Origin: Saccharicrinis fermentans DSM 9555 = JCM 21142
GTDB taxonomy: Bacteria; Bacteroidota; Bacteroidia; Bacteroidales; Marinilabiliaceae
Direction: 5' to 3'
NCBI RefSeq assembly: GCF_000517085.1
Contig: NZ_KI912107.1
Coordinates: forward strand, 5,267,980 to 5,331,979
Length of the DNA: 64,000 bases
Shown here in pieces: positions 1 through 8,607 of the stretch (position 1 is the stretch's first letter; each line of letters opens with the position of its first letter). The translations under genes were made by a program, and so were the position numbers. Below the pieces are notes generated by a model, which ran no database searches, was not told the origin of the DNA, and saw only the letters and a program-made list of their open reading frames with translations.

Positions 1-1095
1 TTGAAAGATGTGAGGGGAAGAGTCTTGTCTAAACTAGGGGAGGATTTATACCATGTTGCAGCCACTGCCGCTTACCAAGAATCTTTCTCCGATGCCGTTG
101 TGGATGCCAGTAGTTTAAGAAATTGGCTGTGGCAAGTGACCCTTGATAAAGATGAAAAGCCACTGATTGCCATGGTAACTATCAATGAGAATAAATCATC
201 GCACGATTATTATTATGCGCGTTGGAATGGTGAAGCTTGGCAAAAATCATTTCTTGCAAATGGCGGAGGGCATTTTCACCAATCGCCTAATATTGAAAAA
301 TGTTATAGTGGAGGAATGGCCATTGATGATCAAAATACCAATGAGGTGTATTGTTCTGTCCCTGTTGATGGTAAGTTCGGTCGTGTGTATGAGATAATTA
401 AGTATGTGCTGGATGTGGATGGTCAGATCTGCTCTTCAGATACGCTTACTAAGAATTCTGAATTCAATAATATTCGTCCTTATGTCATCGCCCAAAGAGG
501 AGATTCTCCTTTGAAACTGACCTGGATGTATGGAGATTACTATGATTGGATTGTGAGTGCTAAACGTCCTAAGGGCTTTTGTACCGGCATCAGGGCCGAC
601 TATAATGTGAAGCGTAAATTAAATATTAGTGAAGGGGATGATGTGTTACATTATGAGGATGCACAAGATAAACAAGTGAAACGGGTTTTTTCCTTGGATC
701 CAGTTGATAATTTTACAGTTCAGTTGGAAGCTTCTTTGGATACAGCAAACTATTGGGGCGATCTAATAACTACCGAATGTTTTTCCTATGGTATTGATCA
801 ACATACATTGAAGGCTTATGTAAGAGTGAAGGATCAAGCGGTTTATTTAAGTACGAATACCTTTGGAAATTCTGATATTTGGAAATATAAGCCGAGAGCA
901 ACCAATGGTGTCTGGTGGAATGTTAGTCCATACTCCAGTGTGAGTTTGACGGTTAGCTATTCTAATAAAGAATTGATAACGTATATTAATGGCGCTATTG
1001 ACCAGGTAATTAATATGAATGTAGCAGAATTAAATGGTATTCAAATTACTGATATAGTGGAAAGGGTTCATTCATTAAATGTTTTTAGTAAATAA
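1..1095 (+). CDS. BNR-4-like beta-propeller protein, C-terminal part (5' partial)
   Basis: The reading frame is already open at the first base, so this is the C-terminal part of a longer protein. The visible 364 residues start with beta-propeller-like sequence (HFHQSP, CYSGGMAIDD, NEVYCSVPV around residues 90-125) of the kind seen in BNR_4-type propellers and some propeller polysaccharide lyases. From about residue 205 a beta-rich domain resembles a concanavalin/LamG-type sandwich. The gene ends 13 bases before the preferred start of a DUF2264 lipoprotein, so the two are probably co-transcribed. Inference: an extracellular or periplasmic protein acting on a polyanionic polysaccharide. Family placement is by eye, and catalytic residues cannot be assigned without the N-terminus. 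Confidence 0.6.
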   Translation: MKDVRGRVLSKLGEDLYHVAATAAYQESFSDAVVDASSLRNWLWQVTLDKDEKPLIAMVTINENKSSHDYYYARWNGEAWQKSFLANGGGHFHQSPNIEKCYSGGMAIDDQNTNEVYCSVPVDGKFGRVYEIIKYVLDVDGQICSSDTLTKNSEFNNIRPYVIAQRGDSPLKLTWMYGDYYDWIVSAKRPKGFCTGIRADYNVKRKLNISEGDDVLHYEDAQDKQVKRVFSLDPVDNFTVQLEASLDTANYWGDLITTECFSYGIDQHTLKAYVRVKDQAVYLSTNTFGNSDIWKYKPRATNGVWWNVSPYSSVSLTVSYSNKELITYINGAIDQVINMNVAELNGIQITDIVERVHSLNVFSK

Positions 1096-1108
1096 AATTT
1101 CATCGGTC

Positions 1109-3157
1109 ATGAAAGTTATAAATAATTTTAGTTCGTTTTTTTTGCTGGCGGTCTTATTGTTGGCAGCGTCATCGTGTAATAGGCAAAAAACAAAGGATCT
1201 TAAACAAGAGAATGGGAAAGTCAATGTTTTTGAAGTAAAGAATCCTGATTATCAATTGAGTCCTGCAACAGGTATGACACGCACACATTGGGTGAATGCG
1301 GCTGAATATATATTAAATGGTGCTTTTTCATATATTAATACATTGGACGACCCTATGAAATTCCCTAAGCAAGCTGGGAAAACGTATCCGCATAATGATA
1401 AACAAGTCCCTACCGAAAAACTGGAAGGTTTATGTAGAACTTTATTTGTGGCAGCTCCTTTGTTAAAGGAAAACCCCGACTTAACATTGAATGGAATTGG
1501 AGTGGCCGATTATTACCGCCATCAAATACTAAACCTGATCAACCCCGAGAGCCCTTCGTTTATTGTGCCCCGTCCTAAAAATGGTGGGCCAAGTCAAAAT
1601 TTGGTAGAATTTGGGGCATTGGCGATCTCGTTATTTGTTGCACCAGAAGTGATATGGGAGCCTTTAACGCAGAATCAAAAAGACGACCTGGCTCATACAA
1701 TGTTAAGCTATGGGGATGGACCAACGGTTCCTTCTAATTGGCGTTTCTTTAATATTTTTATCCTGAGTTTTTTTAAGGATCAGGGATATAAAGTCAATGA
1801 AGAATTGTTATTGGATTATCTAAATAAGAGTATCGAGAAATATAAAGGCTATGGATGGTATAATGATAGTCCTGCATATGATTATTATAGTATGTGGGCA
1901 TTTCAATTATACAGTGTGCTTTGGTCGGATGTTTTTGGATTGAAAAATTATCCAGCGCTTGCTGAAAAACTGATTGCTCATTTTCAGGATCTGAATTATA
2001 ATTATCCCAATATGTTTTCAAAAGAGGGTGAGATGTTGATGTATGGACGTAGTATCTCTTATCGTTTTGGTTCGATAGCGCCTTTTCCTTTTATGGGTAA
2101 GTATGGTGGAGATGCTGCTAATTTAGGTTGGTTACGAAAAATATCGTCACGGACTATCTTGCAGTTCTTGCAGCATCCTGAATTTCTTAAGGATAGTGTT
2201 CCTACCTTGGGTTTTTATGGACCGTATGAGCCGGCAGTGCAAAATTATAGTTGTAGAGGGAGTGTGTATTGGATGGGAAAAGCTTTTCTGGGACTGCTAT
2301 TGCCTAAAGATGATCGCTTTTGGACAGCCATAGAAAATGATGGTCCATGGGAAACATACAGCACAGATAGTGTGTACAATAAATTTGCAAAGGGATCAAA
2401 TGTTCTGATGACAAATTATCCGATTCTGGGAGCTTCGGAGATACGTGCTTGGTGTCATGAAAAGGTAAAGGACGATTGGCAAAAGTTTAGATCCACAGAG
2501 AACTATAATAGATTGTCGTATAGTAGTATATTTCCTTGGCAAGCAGATGGCGAAAATGGAGAGATTGCCATGAATTACGGATTGAAAAATGCCAAAGGGC
2601 AATGGGAAGTTTTTCGTTTGTATTCTTTTAAAAAGTTTGAAGATGGCTGCTATTATAGGGATGCAGTCCTTGAAACGGATGAAAATATTAAAATGAACCT
2701 GGTGGATATTCCTATCACCAACGGAATTTTAAGGGTGGATAGAAATGTTAGTACAAAGCGTGTGGAAATGCGTTTAGGACATTATGCGTTGCCGGAGTTT
2801 GATACTGAAATAAAAGTTTCCACCAGACAGGTTGGGGTTTATCAAGCTACCATCATCGATAATGGTACTTACCAATTGGCCATGGTGCCTTTGCTTGGAT
2901 GGGAATATGTAGTGGTACTTAATACTAAGAACTTACATCCTGTTAGTGATAAGAGTGCCGTCATAGAGGCAATAGGTGGTTCTGAGTATCGTGAAATACC
3001 ACAAATATATGCCACTCTGATGTTGTGGAAAAAATCAGGGGAGGCATGGTCTGATGATGAATTATGTCCGGTTAAGTCCTTTGAAGTGTCTGATAAGGCA
3101 CAACAGGTAAAGGTTCATTTGAATGACCTGGGGATGAAAAGCATTCGTTTTCAGTGA
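1109..3157 (+). CDS. DUF2264 domain lipoprotein
   Basis: An open frame begins at 1079, but it would overlap the upstream gene. ATG at 1109 puts a clean lipoprotein signal at the N-terminus: a hydrophobic run then LLAASSC, with lipidated Cys about 23 residues from this start. The mature protein, about 660 residues, matches the DUF2264 family, an alpha/alpha-barrel-like fold often found in Bacteroidota polysaccharide-utilisation loci. Recognisable stretches include THWVNAAEYILNGAF, GWYNDSPAYDYYSMWAFQLY and RSISYRFGSIAPFPF. Its enzymatic activity is not established to my knowledge. The propeller protein just upstream suggests a shared role in glycan breakdown at the outer membrane or in the periplasm. 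A convergent terminator follows the stop. Confidence 0.75.
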   Translation: MKVINNFSSFFLLAVLLLAASSCNRQKTKDLKQENGKVNVFEVKNPDYQLSPATGMTRTHWVNAAEYILNGAFSYINTLDDPMKFPKQAGKTYPHNDKQVPTEKLEGLCRTLFVAAPLLKENPDLTLNGIGVADYYRHQILNLINPESPSFIVPRPKNGGPSQNLVEFGALAISLFVAPEVIWEPLTQNQKDDLAHTMLSYGDGPTVPSNWRFFNIFILSFFKDQGYKVNEELLLDYLNKSIEKYKGYGWYNDSPAYDYYSMWAFQLYSVLWSDVFGLKNYPALAEKLIAHFQDLNYNYPNMFSKEGEMLMYGRSISYRFGSIAPFPFMGKYGGDAANLGWLRKISSRTILQFLQHPEFLKDSVPTLGFYGPYEPAVQNYSCRGSVYWMGKAFLGLLLPKDDRFWTAIENDGPWETYSTDSVYNKFAKGSNVLMTNYPILGASEIRAWCHEKVKDDWQKFRSTENYNRLSYSSIFPWQADGENGEIAMNYGLKNAKGQWEVFRLYSFKKFEDGCYYRDAVLETDENIKMNLVDIPITNGILRVDRNVSTKRVEMRLGHYALPEFDTEIKVSTRQVGVYQATIIDNGTYQLAMVPLLGWEYVVVLNTKNLHPVSDKSAVIEAIGGSEYREIPQIYATLMLWKKSGEAWSDDELCPVKSFEVSDKAQQVKVHLNDLGMKSIRFQ

Positions 3158-3181
3158 AGTTAGGCTTCGCTAATTTGGGCT

Positions 3182-3241
3182 TACCTGCTCTAGGTGTCAA
3201 TTATTCTGGTTGCGAATATTTTGATTAGAGCAGGTAGCTAT
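3182..3241. terminator. Convergent-gene terminator candidate
   Basis: Perfect 11-bp inverted arms (TACCTGCTCTA at 3182-3192, TAGAGCAGGTA at 3226-3236) flank a 33-nt loop between convergent genes, followed by a short T run on the plus strand. The long loop makes it less typical, but the position fits a bidirectional terminator. Confidence 0.5.
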
Positions 3242-3258
3242 TTTTAGGATGTACTTTT

Positions 3259-3864
3259 TTATTCAAAATGCCTGGAGACAACAGGGTTGCTAAATGGTTT
3301 TGTGCCCAATTGCTTGTCGTAGTAGGCGATTAGCTTGTCATACATCTCTTTGTCAGTCCATTCGTTTTTGATCTCTGAACTAAAAATGATATCCTTCAAC
3401 GAAAAGTTGAACCACTCTAAGTCCTCACGAAAAGCTTCTGCATAGCCTGTTTCTGTTTCGTGAACTCTAACTGAGCGTACACGTACGTCTCCTTCTCCAT
3501 TCTTAAATTCGGTGGCCTGTAATATTTTGTCTATTAAAAATAACAAGGTCAAAGAAAAACACTCAGCCGAAGGACTTACGGGCATGATAATATAACGGTC
3601 GCTGTTGGCTTTTATAAAAGATTTGAAATCATCACTTTCCTTGCTCCACATGGCATAGGCGTGATCAAAGCTATCTATGATATCTTTAATGGTTCCCTTG
3701 GTAAGTCCAAAGTCATATATCATCTGTCCGTAATCCAACTTGTTGGAAGTCAAAAACACTTCCACAATATAACTATGTCCGTGCAATGATTTCTTACACC
3801 TGTTGCTTGAGCAGTCCCTGACAATATGGGCTCCCTCAAACTTGAATTTTTTTCGTATTATCAT
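3259..3864 (-). CDS. queD: 6-carboxytetrahydropterin synthase-like protein (QueD/PTPS family)
   Basis: PTPS-family enzyme expected to convert 7,8-dihydroneopterin triphosphate to 6-carboxytetrahydropterin for queuosine, or a related pterin. The zinc ligands are visible: His13 in FEGAH, and His28 and His30 in SLHGH, with nearby Cys23 as the likely catalytic thiol. The C-terminal VRVHETETGYAE holds the pterin-anchoring Glu. At 201 residues it is longer than the usual QueD of about 120-140; the extra sequence lies in the middle and at the C-terminus, as in some Bacteroidota homologues. The GTP cyclohydrolase gene lies 45 bases upstream on the same strand and would supply the substrate, so the two probably form an operon. 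Folate or tetrahydropterin synthesis remains possible instead of queuosine. Confidence 0.8.
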   Translation of the reverse strand: MIIRKKFKFEGAHIVRDCSSNRCKKSLHGHSYIVEVFLTSNKLDYGQMIYDFGLTKGTIKDIIDSFDHAYAMWSKESDDFKSFIKANSDRYIIMPVSPSAECFSLTLLFLIDKILQATEFKNGEGDVRVRSVRVHETETGYAEAFREDLEWFNFSLKDIIFSSEIKNEWTDKEMYDKLIAYYDKQLGTKPFSNPVVSRHFE

Positions 3865-3909
3865 TTTATACTTGATTCCTTATGATGATTTTTTGTAATG
3901 GTGCTTTCT

Positions 3910-4755
3910 TTATTGATGACTTACCTCTCTTCTTATTTCGAAATTCTTAAAAGCACCTCCGTAATATTCACTGCTAAAAGCGCCTTCATTGCTTTGGGTG
4001 CCTCGTAGTGATTCGCAGGTGTGTACCAGTCCGCTTAGTTTTATATATACTGACTCTGACTCTGCGGCTTGGCAAACTTCATCGTAAATCATTTTAGTAA
4101 GGTTTTCTTGCAGATGACCTCTGCGTGCTACCCAGTCTACAATACGTTGTAATTTAGATATGCCCAGTACTTTCTTGTCGGGTATATAACTGATTAGTGC
4201 ATAGGAACCATCTCGGAATAAGGTGCTGAATGGTGCTGTGTGATGAGAACATACTGATACAATGTCAACCCGTTTGGTGATGGGGTATTTTTGATCGTTC
4301 TCATTGGGAAAGCTGGCCATCTCCGGACGGTGTGACCAACGTCCGGATAATAGTTCAGAAGCGTCGTTAAGATCACTGCCACAGTACATCTTAGCCATTC
4401 TATAGGGTGTGCCTTTTTCTCCACCAACATTCGGATCATTCATGTCAATTTTCATTGCCTTGAAAGCCTGATTAAAATGATATTCAGTGATGGTTCGCAT
4501 GATATAATGCGCCTCTTCTGTAATGCCGCCTACGGTCTCTACATTCTCCGAAATCTTAAAGTTTTGTAGTTGATTGTATGCAGCCCAAGCCTCGTGAAAA
4601 TCTTTTGATGGAAATTTTATTTGAAATTTATTTTTTACATATTCCATTAAATAATCAAAATTACCCTTGGCTTTTGAGTCTTTGGGTAATACTGATGCAC
4701 GTTTTTGTACTTTTTTTATTGTTGTGTTCGCAGTTGTATTTTTCATAACTACCAT
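3910..4755 (-). CDS. folE: GTP cyclohydrolase I
   Basis: Catalyses GTP to 7,8-dihydroneopterin triphosphate plus formate, the first step of folate and 7-deazaguanine synthesis. The zinc site is visible as C169-S-H-H172 (VCSHHTAPFS) and Cys247 (VHTCESLRG). The stretch VLGISKLQRIVDWVARRGHLQE is the family signature. The protein has 281 residues against about 185-220 for typical FolE, with a basic N-terminal extension of some 30 residues and an inserted mid-region. Met4 (4746) is an alternative start. The queD-like gene follows closely on the same strand. Upstream (4756-4984) are a 7-bp-arm inverted repeat and an AAACAATTGTTT palindrome. Confidence 0.88.
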   Translation of the reverse strand: MVVMKNTTANTTIKKVQKRASVLPKDSKAKGNFDYLMEYVKNKFQIKFPSKDFHEAWAAYNQLQNFKISENVETVGGITEEAHYIMRTITEYHFNQAFKAMKIDMNDPNVGGEKGTPYRMAKMYCGSDLNDASELLSGRWSHRPEMASFPNENDQKYPITKRVDIVSVCSHHTAPFSTLFRDGSYALISYIPDKKVLGISKLQRIVDWVARRGHLQENLTKMIYDEVCQAAESESVYIKLSGLVHTCESLRGTQSNEGAFSSEYYGGAFKNFEIRREVSHQ

Positions 4756-4811
4756 ATTTTAAGCTAAAATTGAAAAAGCATTTCCATATAAATAACTCGC
4801 AATTTAAAATA

Positions 4812-4882
4812 ATGTTCTATAAAAAGAACATCGTTTTGGGCAAAGTGTTTAATTCACTTTGAAATATATTAAACAATTGTTT
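4812..4882. promoter_or_regulatory. Inverted repeat and palindrome upstream of folE
   Basis: ATGTTCT and AGAACAT form 7-bp arms at 4812-4818 and 4825-4831. A perfect 12-bp palindrome AAACAATTGTTT lies at 4871-4882. Both are between the divergent-side upstream region and folE, so they could be operator or hairpin elements. No regulator is identified. Confidence 0.3.
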
Positions 4883-4984
4883 GGTTTATTTTGTACTAGC
4901 TGGTATTGTATGATGGTAAGTGCATGATACAGGGAACACAGGTACATAGCTTATGTCAGACTTTTTTTGTAGTTTTTTCTTTGT

Positions 4985-5839
4985 TTAGTGGTGTTCTTCG
5001 TCCAGTTTCCATTTGTCACTACCAAAGCGTTCTGTTAAAATAGTGAGTATTTCATTGGCGGTATATTCAATGGGTTTATTGGTAATGTTCAATACCGTAA
5101 AATTTCCTTTTTTATACAAATTGGCAGCATAGTCAAGTTCCATGCGGACTTTGCGTCTGTCAATATAATCTGTATTGGGGTTCATGTGGATGCGATTGAC
5201 TCTGCTGCTTCGTTGTGCTATTAGGTAAGCCATGGAGATGGTCAGGCCGAAAACCCGTTTGGAATCAATTTGAAAGAGTGTATCCGGTACTGGAGTTCCT
5301 GGAACAATGGGCACATTGGCCACCTTCCAACCAAACATAGCCAGGTAAATACTAAGTGGTGTTTTTCCCGTGCGCGAAACACCTGCTAAAACAATATCTG
5401 CCGTTGCTATTTTGTCGGTGTGTTGACCGTCGTCATGCATCATGGTGAATTCAATGGCACGGACTCTACGGTAATATTCCATATCTCTTAAGCGAAATAA
5501 ACCGGGCTGTTCAACGGGTTTCATATCTAATACCGTATCCAGATAATCGCTCATGCTGCCTACCAGATCAAAGTGTCTTATTTCTTTTTGCTCACAGCTG
5601 TCAATGAGTTTTCTGCGGGCAACATGATTGACCATTGTATGTGCGATTACCCCATTCTTTTCCACTACCTTATCGGTAATTTTATCAATTTGTTCCTGTG
5701 TGCTCACTTCGGGCTCTATGACTACCGGTATTTTATGGTCGGGGTATTGTATTAACATCGACTCAACAATCGTGTGGCCGGCAAGGCCTTTGCCACCGGA
5801 AACAATATATATGGGTGGCATATTTGGTTTGTTTTCCAT
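4985..5839 (-). CDS. ppsR: PEP synthase / PPDK regulatory protein (DUF299 family)
   Basis: A bifunctional kinase/phosphotransferase family (PSRP or PDRP) that switches phosphoenolpyruvate synthase or pyruvate phosphate dikinase off and on by ADP-dependent phosphorylation and Pi-dependent dephosphorylation. The P-loop AGVSRTGKTPLSIYLA is clear. Other family segments are IYIVSGGKG at the N-terminus, FTMMHDDGQ before the P-loop, and SRVNRIHMNPNTDYID. The frame is open from 5887, but ATG at 5839 gives the normal family N-terminus and 284 residues, so I prefer it. It stands alone on the minus strand, with a 145-base gap to folE and divergent to the T9SS gene. Confidence 0.85.
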   Translation of the reverse strand: MENKPNMPPIYIVSGGKGLAGHTIVESMLIQYPDHKIPVVIEPEVSTQEQIDKITDKVVEKNGVIAHTMVNHVARRKLIDSCEQKEIRHFDLVGSMSDYLDTVLDMKPVEQPGLFRLRDMEYYRRVRAIEFTMMHDDGQHTDKIATADIVLAGVSRTGKTPLSIYLAMFGWKVANVPIVPGTPVPDTLFQIDSKRVFGLTISMAYLIAQRSSRVNRIHMNPNTDYIDRRKVRMELDYAANLYKKGNFTVLNITNKPIEYTANEILTILTERFGSDKWKLDEEHH

Positions 5840-6071
5840 TGGAGAAGATTTTTGCTTTAAGATATAATAAAGTTCGCAAGCTGGCAATAGCCTTTTGTTT
5901 GCGAGCCTACATGGTGAATAAAAAATAGTTTTGATGAAAATATGAACTATTTAACGAGATAAGCGTATATCTTATTGAATGATAGATTTTTATTTTGGAG
6001 TTGCTTGTTTCGTATTTAAAGGGTAGCTATCTTGTATACTGTCATTTGTTCACCTTAATTTTTAATATATG

Positions 6072-7922
6072 ATGAAAAATTACTTTGCTTTTTTATGGAG
6101 TGTAAAGGTTTTTATGCTGTTTACATTGCTTTTGTGCTCGCTGGCTCTCTATTCGCAAACAACAGAGGATTTTGAGCTAGAGATCAATGCTACTTCGTTT
6201 ACAAGCGAAGGAGTTTTGTTTAATGTGAGTGGTCAATTGGAGGTTGTTCACTATAATGCCTATGGTGCGAATGCGTCTAATTATTATATGGAATCGGAAT
6301 TTGGAGTTCCGCTGCCTTCTCAGACTTTGGGTTCTATTTCCATTGCGTCAGGTAAAGTCTTTAATTTATACAGTGCGGCGGTATGGCCATCTATTGATGC
6401 TGGTAGTAGCCCAAGTAGTGTGCCTGTGCTTTTTATTGGAAAACGTAATGGCACAGAGGTGAAAAGGCAGGAAATAGAGGTGACCCCGACAGATATAAGC
6501 GGAGGAGTAGGAGGATGGGCAACGGCTACTTTTTCGACGGATTGGAATAGCCTGAATATCGATGAGTTGGAGGTTCAGTCTGTTGGTGCAACTAATTATG
6601 TGGCTTTGGATGATATGAGCTTGGTCATAAAGAATGCTCCTATTGCTGCTACAGTGACTGCTGTAAGTGCCAGCTCTGTTACTTCTTCTTCAGTGAGTGT
6701 GGGAGGTGTGGTTTCTGGTGATGGGGGCGGTAATGTTACTGAGCGTGGTGTGGTGTATGCGCAGACTTCGGTCAATAGCAATCCAGCAGTAGGAGGAACC
6801 GGAGTGACCAAAGTGTCCATAGGTTCTGGTTTGGGTTCCTATAGTACTATGTTGGAGTCCTTAAGTGCGAACACTAGTTATACCTTTAATGTATATGCGA
6901 TCAATGAAAATGGAACCAGCTATGGCTCGGCACAGGAATTTACAACAAAGATGGTTCAAACGATTAGTTTTGGAACATTGCCGGATGTTGTCTATGGTGA
7001 TGTGGATTTCTCGCCCGGAGCTTCTGTCAGCAGTGGATTGGTTGTAAGTTATTCTACGTCTGATGTTAGTGTGGCTACCATTGTTGATGGTAAGGTGCAT
7101 ATTGTTGGTGCAGGATCGTGTACCATATATGCAGATCAAGCTGGAAATGATTCCTACGGGCCTGCACCGCAGATGGAACAGAGTTTAACAGTGGGTAAGG
7201 CTGCATTGACCGCTACGGCTGATAATCAGAGTAAGGTTTATGGAGCAGAGAATCCTGAATTAACAATTTCTTATTCGGGCTTCGTGGCAGGCGATACGGA
7301 AGCTGATCTTGAATCGGTGCCAGACATATTATCCCTGGTTTCTGTTTCAACCCCGCCCGGAGAGTATATTATTGTTATTGGAGATGGTTCAGACGATAAT
7401 TATAACTTTTCGTATGTGGATGGTTTATTTACAATAATGAAGGGAACGTTAACGGTTACTGCACATGATAAGGAGAAGTCTGTGGGTGATGAGAATCCTG
7501 AGTTAACGTATGAAATAAGTGGCTTTGTTAGTGCAGATGACCTGACAGATCTGGAAACCTTGCCTACCATATCTTGCGATGCTACGGCAGCGAGTGTGGC
7601 AGGAACTTATGATATTGTGGTTGACAATGCCATGGATCCTAATTATAACTTTGTTTATGAGAATGGTACGCTAACCGTTCAACTTTCTACTGATGTCAAC
7701 GATATAGGCTCGACGCAGTATGCTGTGTGGCCCAATCCTACACGGGGTATTATTCATGTTTCAGGTGCCAATGCCGGAAGCAAATACAAGGTGTTTGGCG
7801 TGACCGGAAATATAGTGATGGACGGTGAGATGGAGTCCTCTCAAATTGATTTGTCAGATTTGGCCAATGGCGTATATATTTTGGTGGTAGATCAATTTAA
7901 GGTAAAGATTGTTAAGAAGTAA
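6072..7922 (+). CDS. Secreted MBG-repeat protein with T9SS sorting domain
   Basis: Starts with a Sec signal peptide (hydrophobic run then LALYSQT). In order there follow a beta-sandwich-like region (about 30-200), a fibronectin-III-like domain (about 200-295, with TERGVVY and NTSYTFNVYAINENGTSYG), a Big-like domain (about 298-378), and two MBG-type repeats (KAALTATADNQSKVYGAENPE, then TLTVTAHDKEKSVGDENPE; segments near 380 and 462). The C-terminus is a type A T9SS sorting domain (VWPNPTRGIIHVSG...LANGVYILVV...KIVKK). It is therefore exported by the type IX system and anchored or released at the cell surface. Function is unknown; adhesin or matrix protein is a guess. ATG at 6069 is an equally possible start. 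Confidence 0.8.
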   Translation: MKNYFAFLWSVKVFMLFTLLLCSLALYSQTTEDFELEINATSFTSEGVLFNVSGQLEVVHYNAYGANASNYYMESEFGVPLPSQTLGSISIASGKVFNLYSAAVWPSIDAGSSPSSVPVLFIGKRNGTEVKRQEIEVTPTDISGGVGGWATATFSTDWNSLNIDELEVQSVGATNYVALDDMSLVIKNAPIAATVTAVSASSVTSSSVSVGGVVSGDGGGNVTERGVVYAQTSVNSNPAVGGTGVTKVSIGSGLGSYSTMLESLSANTSYTFNVYAINENGTSYGSAQEFTTKMVQTISFGTLPDVVYGDVDFSPGASVSSGLVVSYSTSDVSVATIVDGKVHIVGAGSCTIYADQAGNDSYGPAPQMEQSLTVGKAALTATADNQSKVYGAENPELTISYSGFVAGDTEADLESVPDILSLVSVSTPPGEYIIVIGDGSDDNYNFSYVDGLFTIMKGTLTVTAHDKEKSVGDENPELTYEISGFVSADDLTDLETLPTISCDATAASVAGTYDIVVDNAMDPNYNFVYENGTLTVQLSTDVNDIGSTQYAVWPNPTRGIIHVSGANAGSKYKVFGVTGNIVMDGEMESSQIDLSDLANGVYILVVDQFKVKIVKK

Positions 7923-7968
7923 GTAGTCAACGAAGAGAACCTTAGAAGATTTAAGTTAATTTAAATTC

Positions 7969-8011
7969 AAAAAGAGGCTGTGTCGAATATCTGACATAGC
8001 CTCTTTTTTTT
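7969..8011 (+). terminator. Rho-independent terminator after the MBG protein
   Basis: AAGAGGCT/AGCCTCTT arms with inner TGTC/GACA pairing around a short loop, followed by eight T residues. Confidence 0.85.
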
Positions 8012-8358
8012 GATATATAGGTATCGTATTCTTTATGAAAAATTCTCCATGGGAATCAGCCCTTCTTTTCTCTCTACTCTTTGCAAAAAATACTACAAGT
8101 TGAAGCTTACTGGCAGAAAGAATTAGCTAAAGCAGGTTTGTTACTATATTGTTATTCCTGGAATCGAAAACTTTAAATTACCAGGTAGTTCCACTGAACG
8201 AAGTACAACGAATCTTGGTTGGTCGGTTAATGGAAAGATTACCATAACCGCTTTAAATGAATTAGAATACTATTGAAAAACGGATTATTGCTTTATTTAT
8301 CGAACGATGCATTAGAAAATCTATTACGAAGTTCTCATGCATCATTCGCGTTAAATGA
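8012..8358. other. Intergenic stretch with a fragment of the long repeat family
   Basis: No convincing gene. Positions about 8305-8330 read GATGCATTAGAAAATCTATT and then ACG, identical to an internal block of the long repeats at 21152 and 47335, so this is a short relic of that family. The rest shows only short broken reading frames (for example a 25-codon frame around 8098-8176) and nothing recognisable. Confidence 0.5.
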
Positions 8359-8589
8359 CTAAATAAAGTATTCTGGTTCTTTGGGTTTAGTTTTTCCGTA
8401 GTTAATTTTATTCCAGGCTCTCTCGTGCCAGTAATATAAAAATAACTTTGTAAAAACTTCAACGCCTCCAATGGAAGCTGCCATTCCAATTTTACCGGTT
8501 ATCAAATAGGCTACCAGAAAGGTATCGATGGTGCCTGTTATGCGCCATGAAATCGTTTTAATTAATGTTCGGTATCTTTTTTCTTCCAT
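8359..8589 (-). CDS. DUF2061 small membrane protein
   Basis: 76 residues with two short hydrophobic segments (TIDTFLVAYLITG and MAASIGGVEVFTKLFLYYWHE). The layout RTLIKTISWRITGTIDTF followed by YYWHERAWNKI is typical of the DUF2061 family. It is the last gene of the sulfite-reductase cluster, 18 bases after cysI on the same strand. DUF2061 genes often sit next to sulfate-assimilation genes, so a role in sulfur uptake or enzyme assembly is plausible but unproven. Confidence 0.75.
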   Translation of the reverse strand: MEEKRYRTLIKTISWRITGTIDTFLVAYLITGKIGMAASIGGVEVFTKLFLYYWHERAWNKINYGKTKPKEPEYFI

Positions 8590-8607
8590 AAGAATTAGTG
8601 TGTGAGG

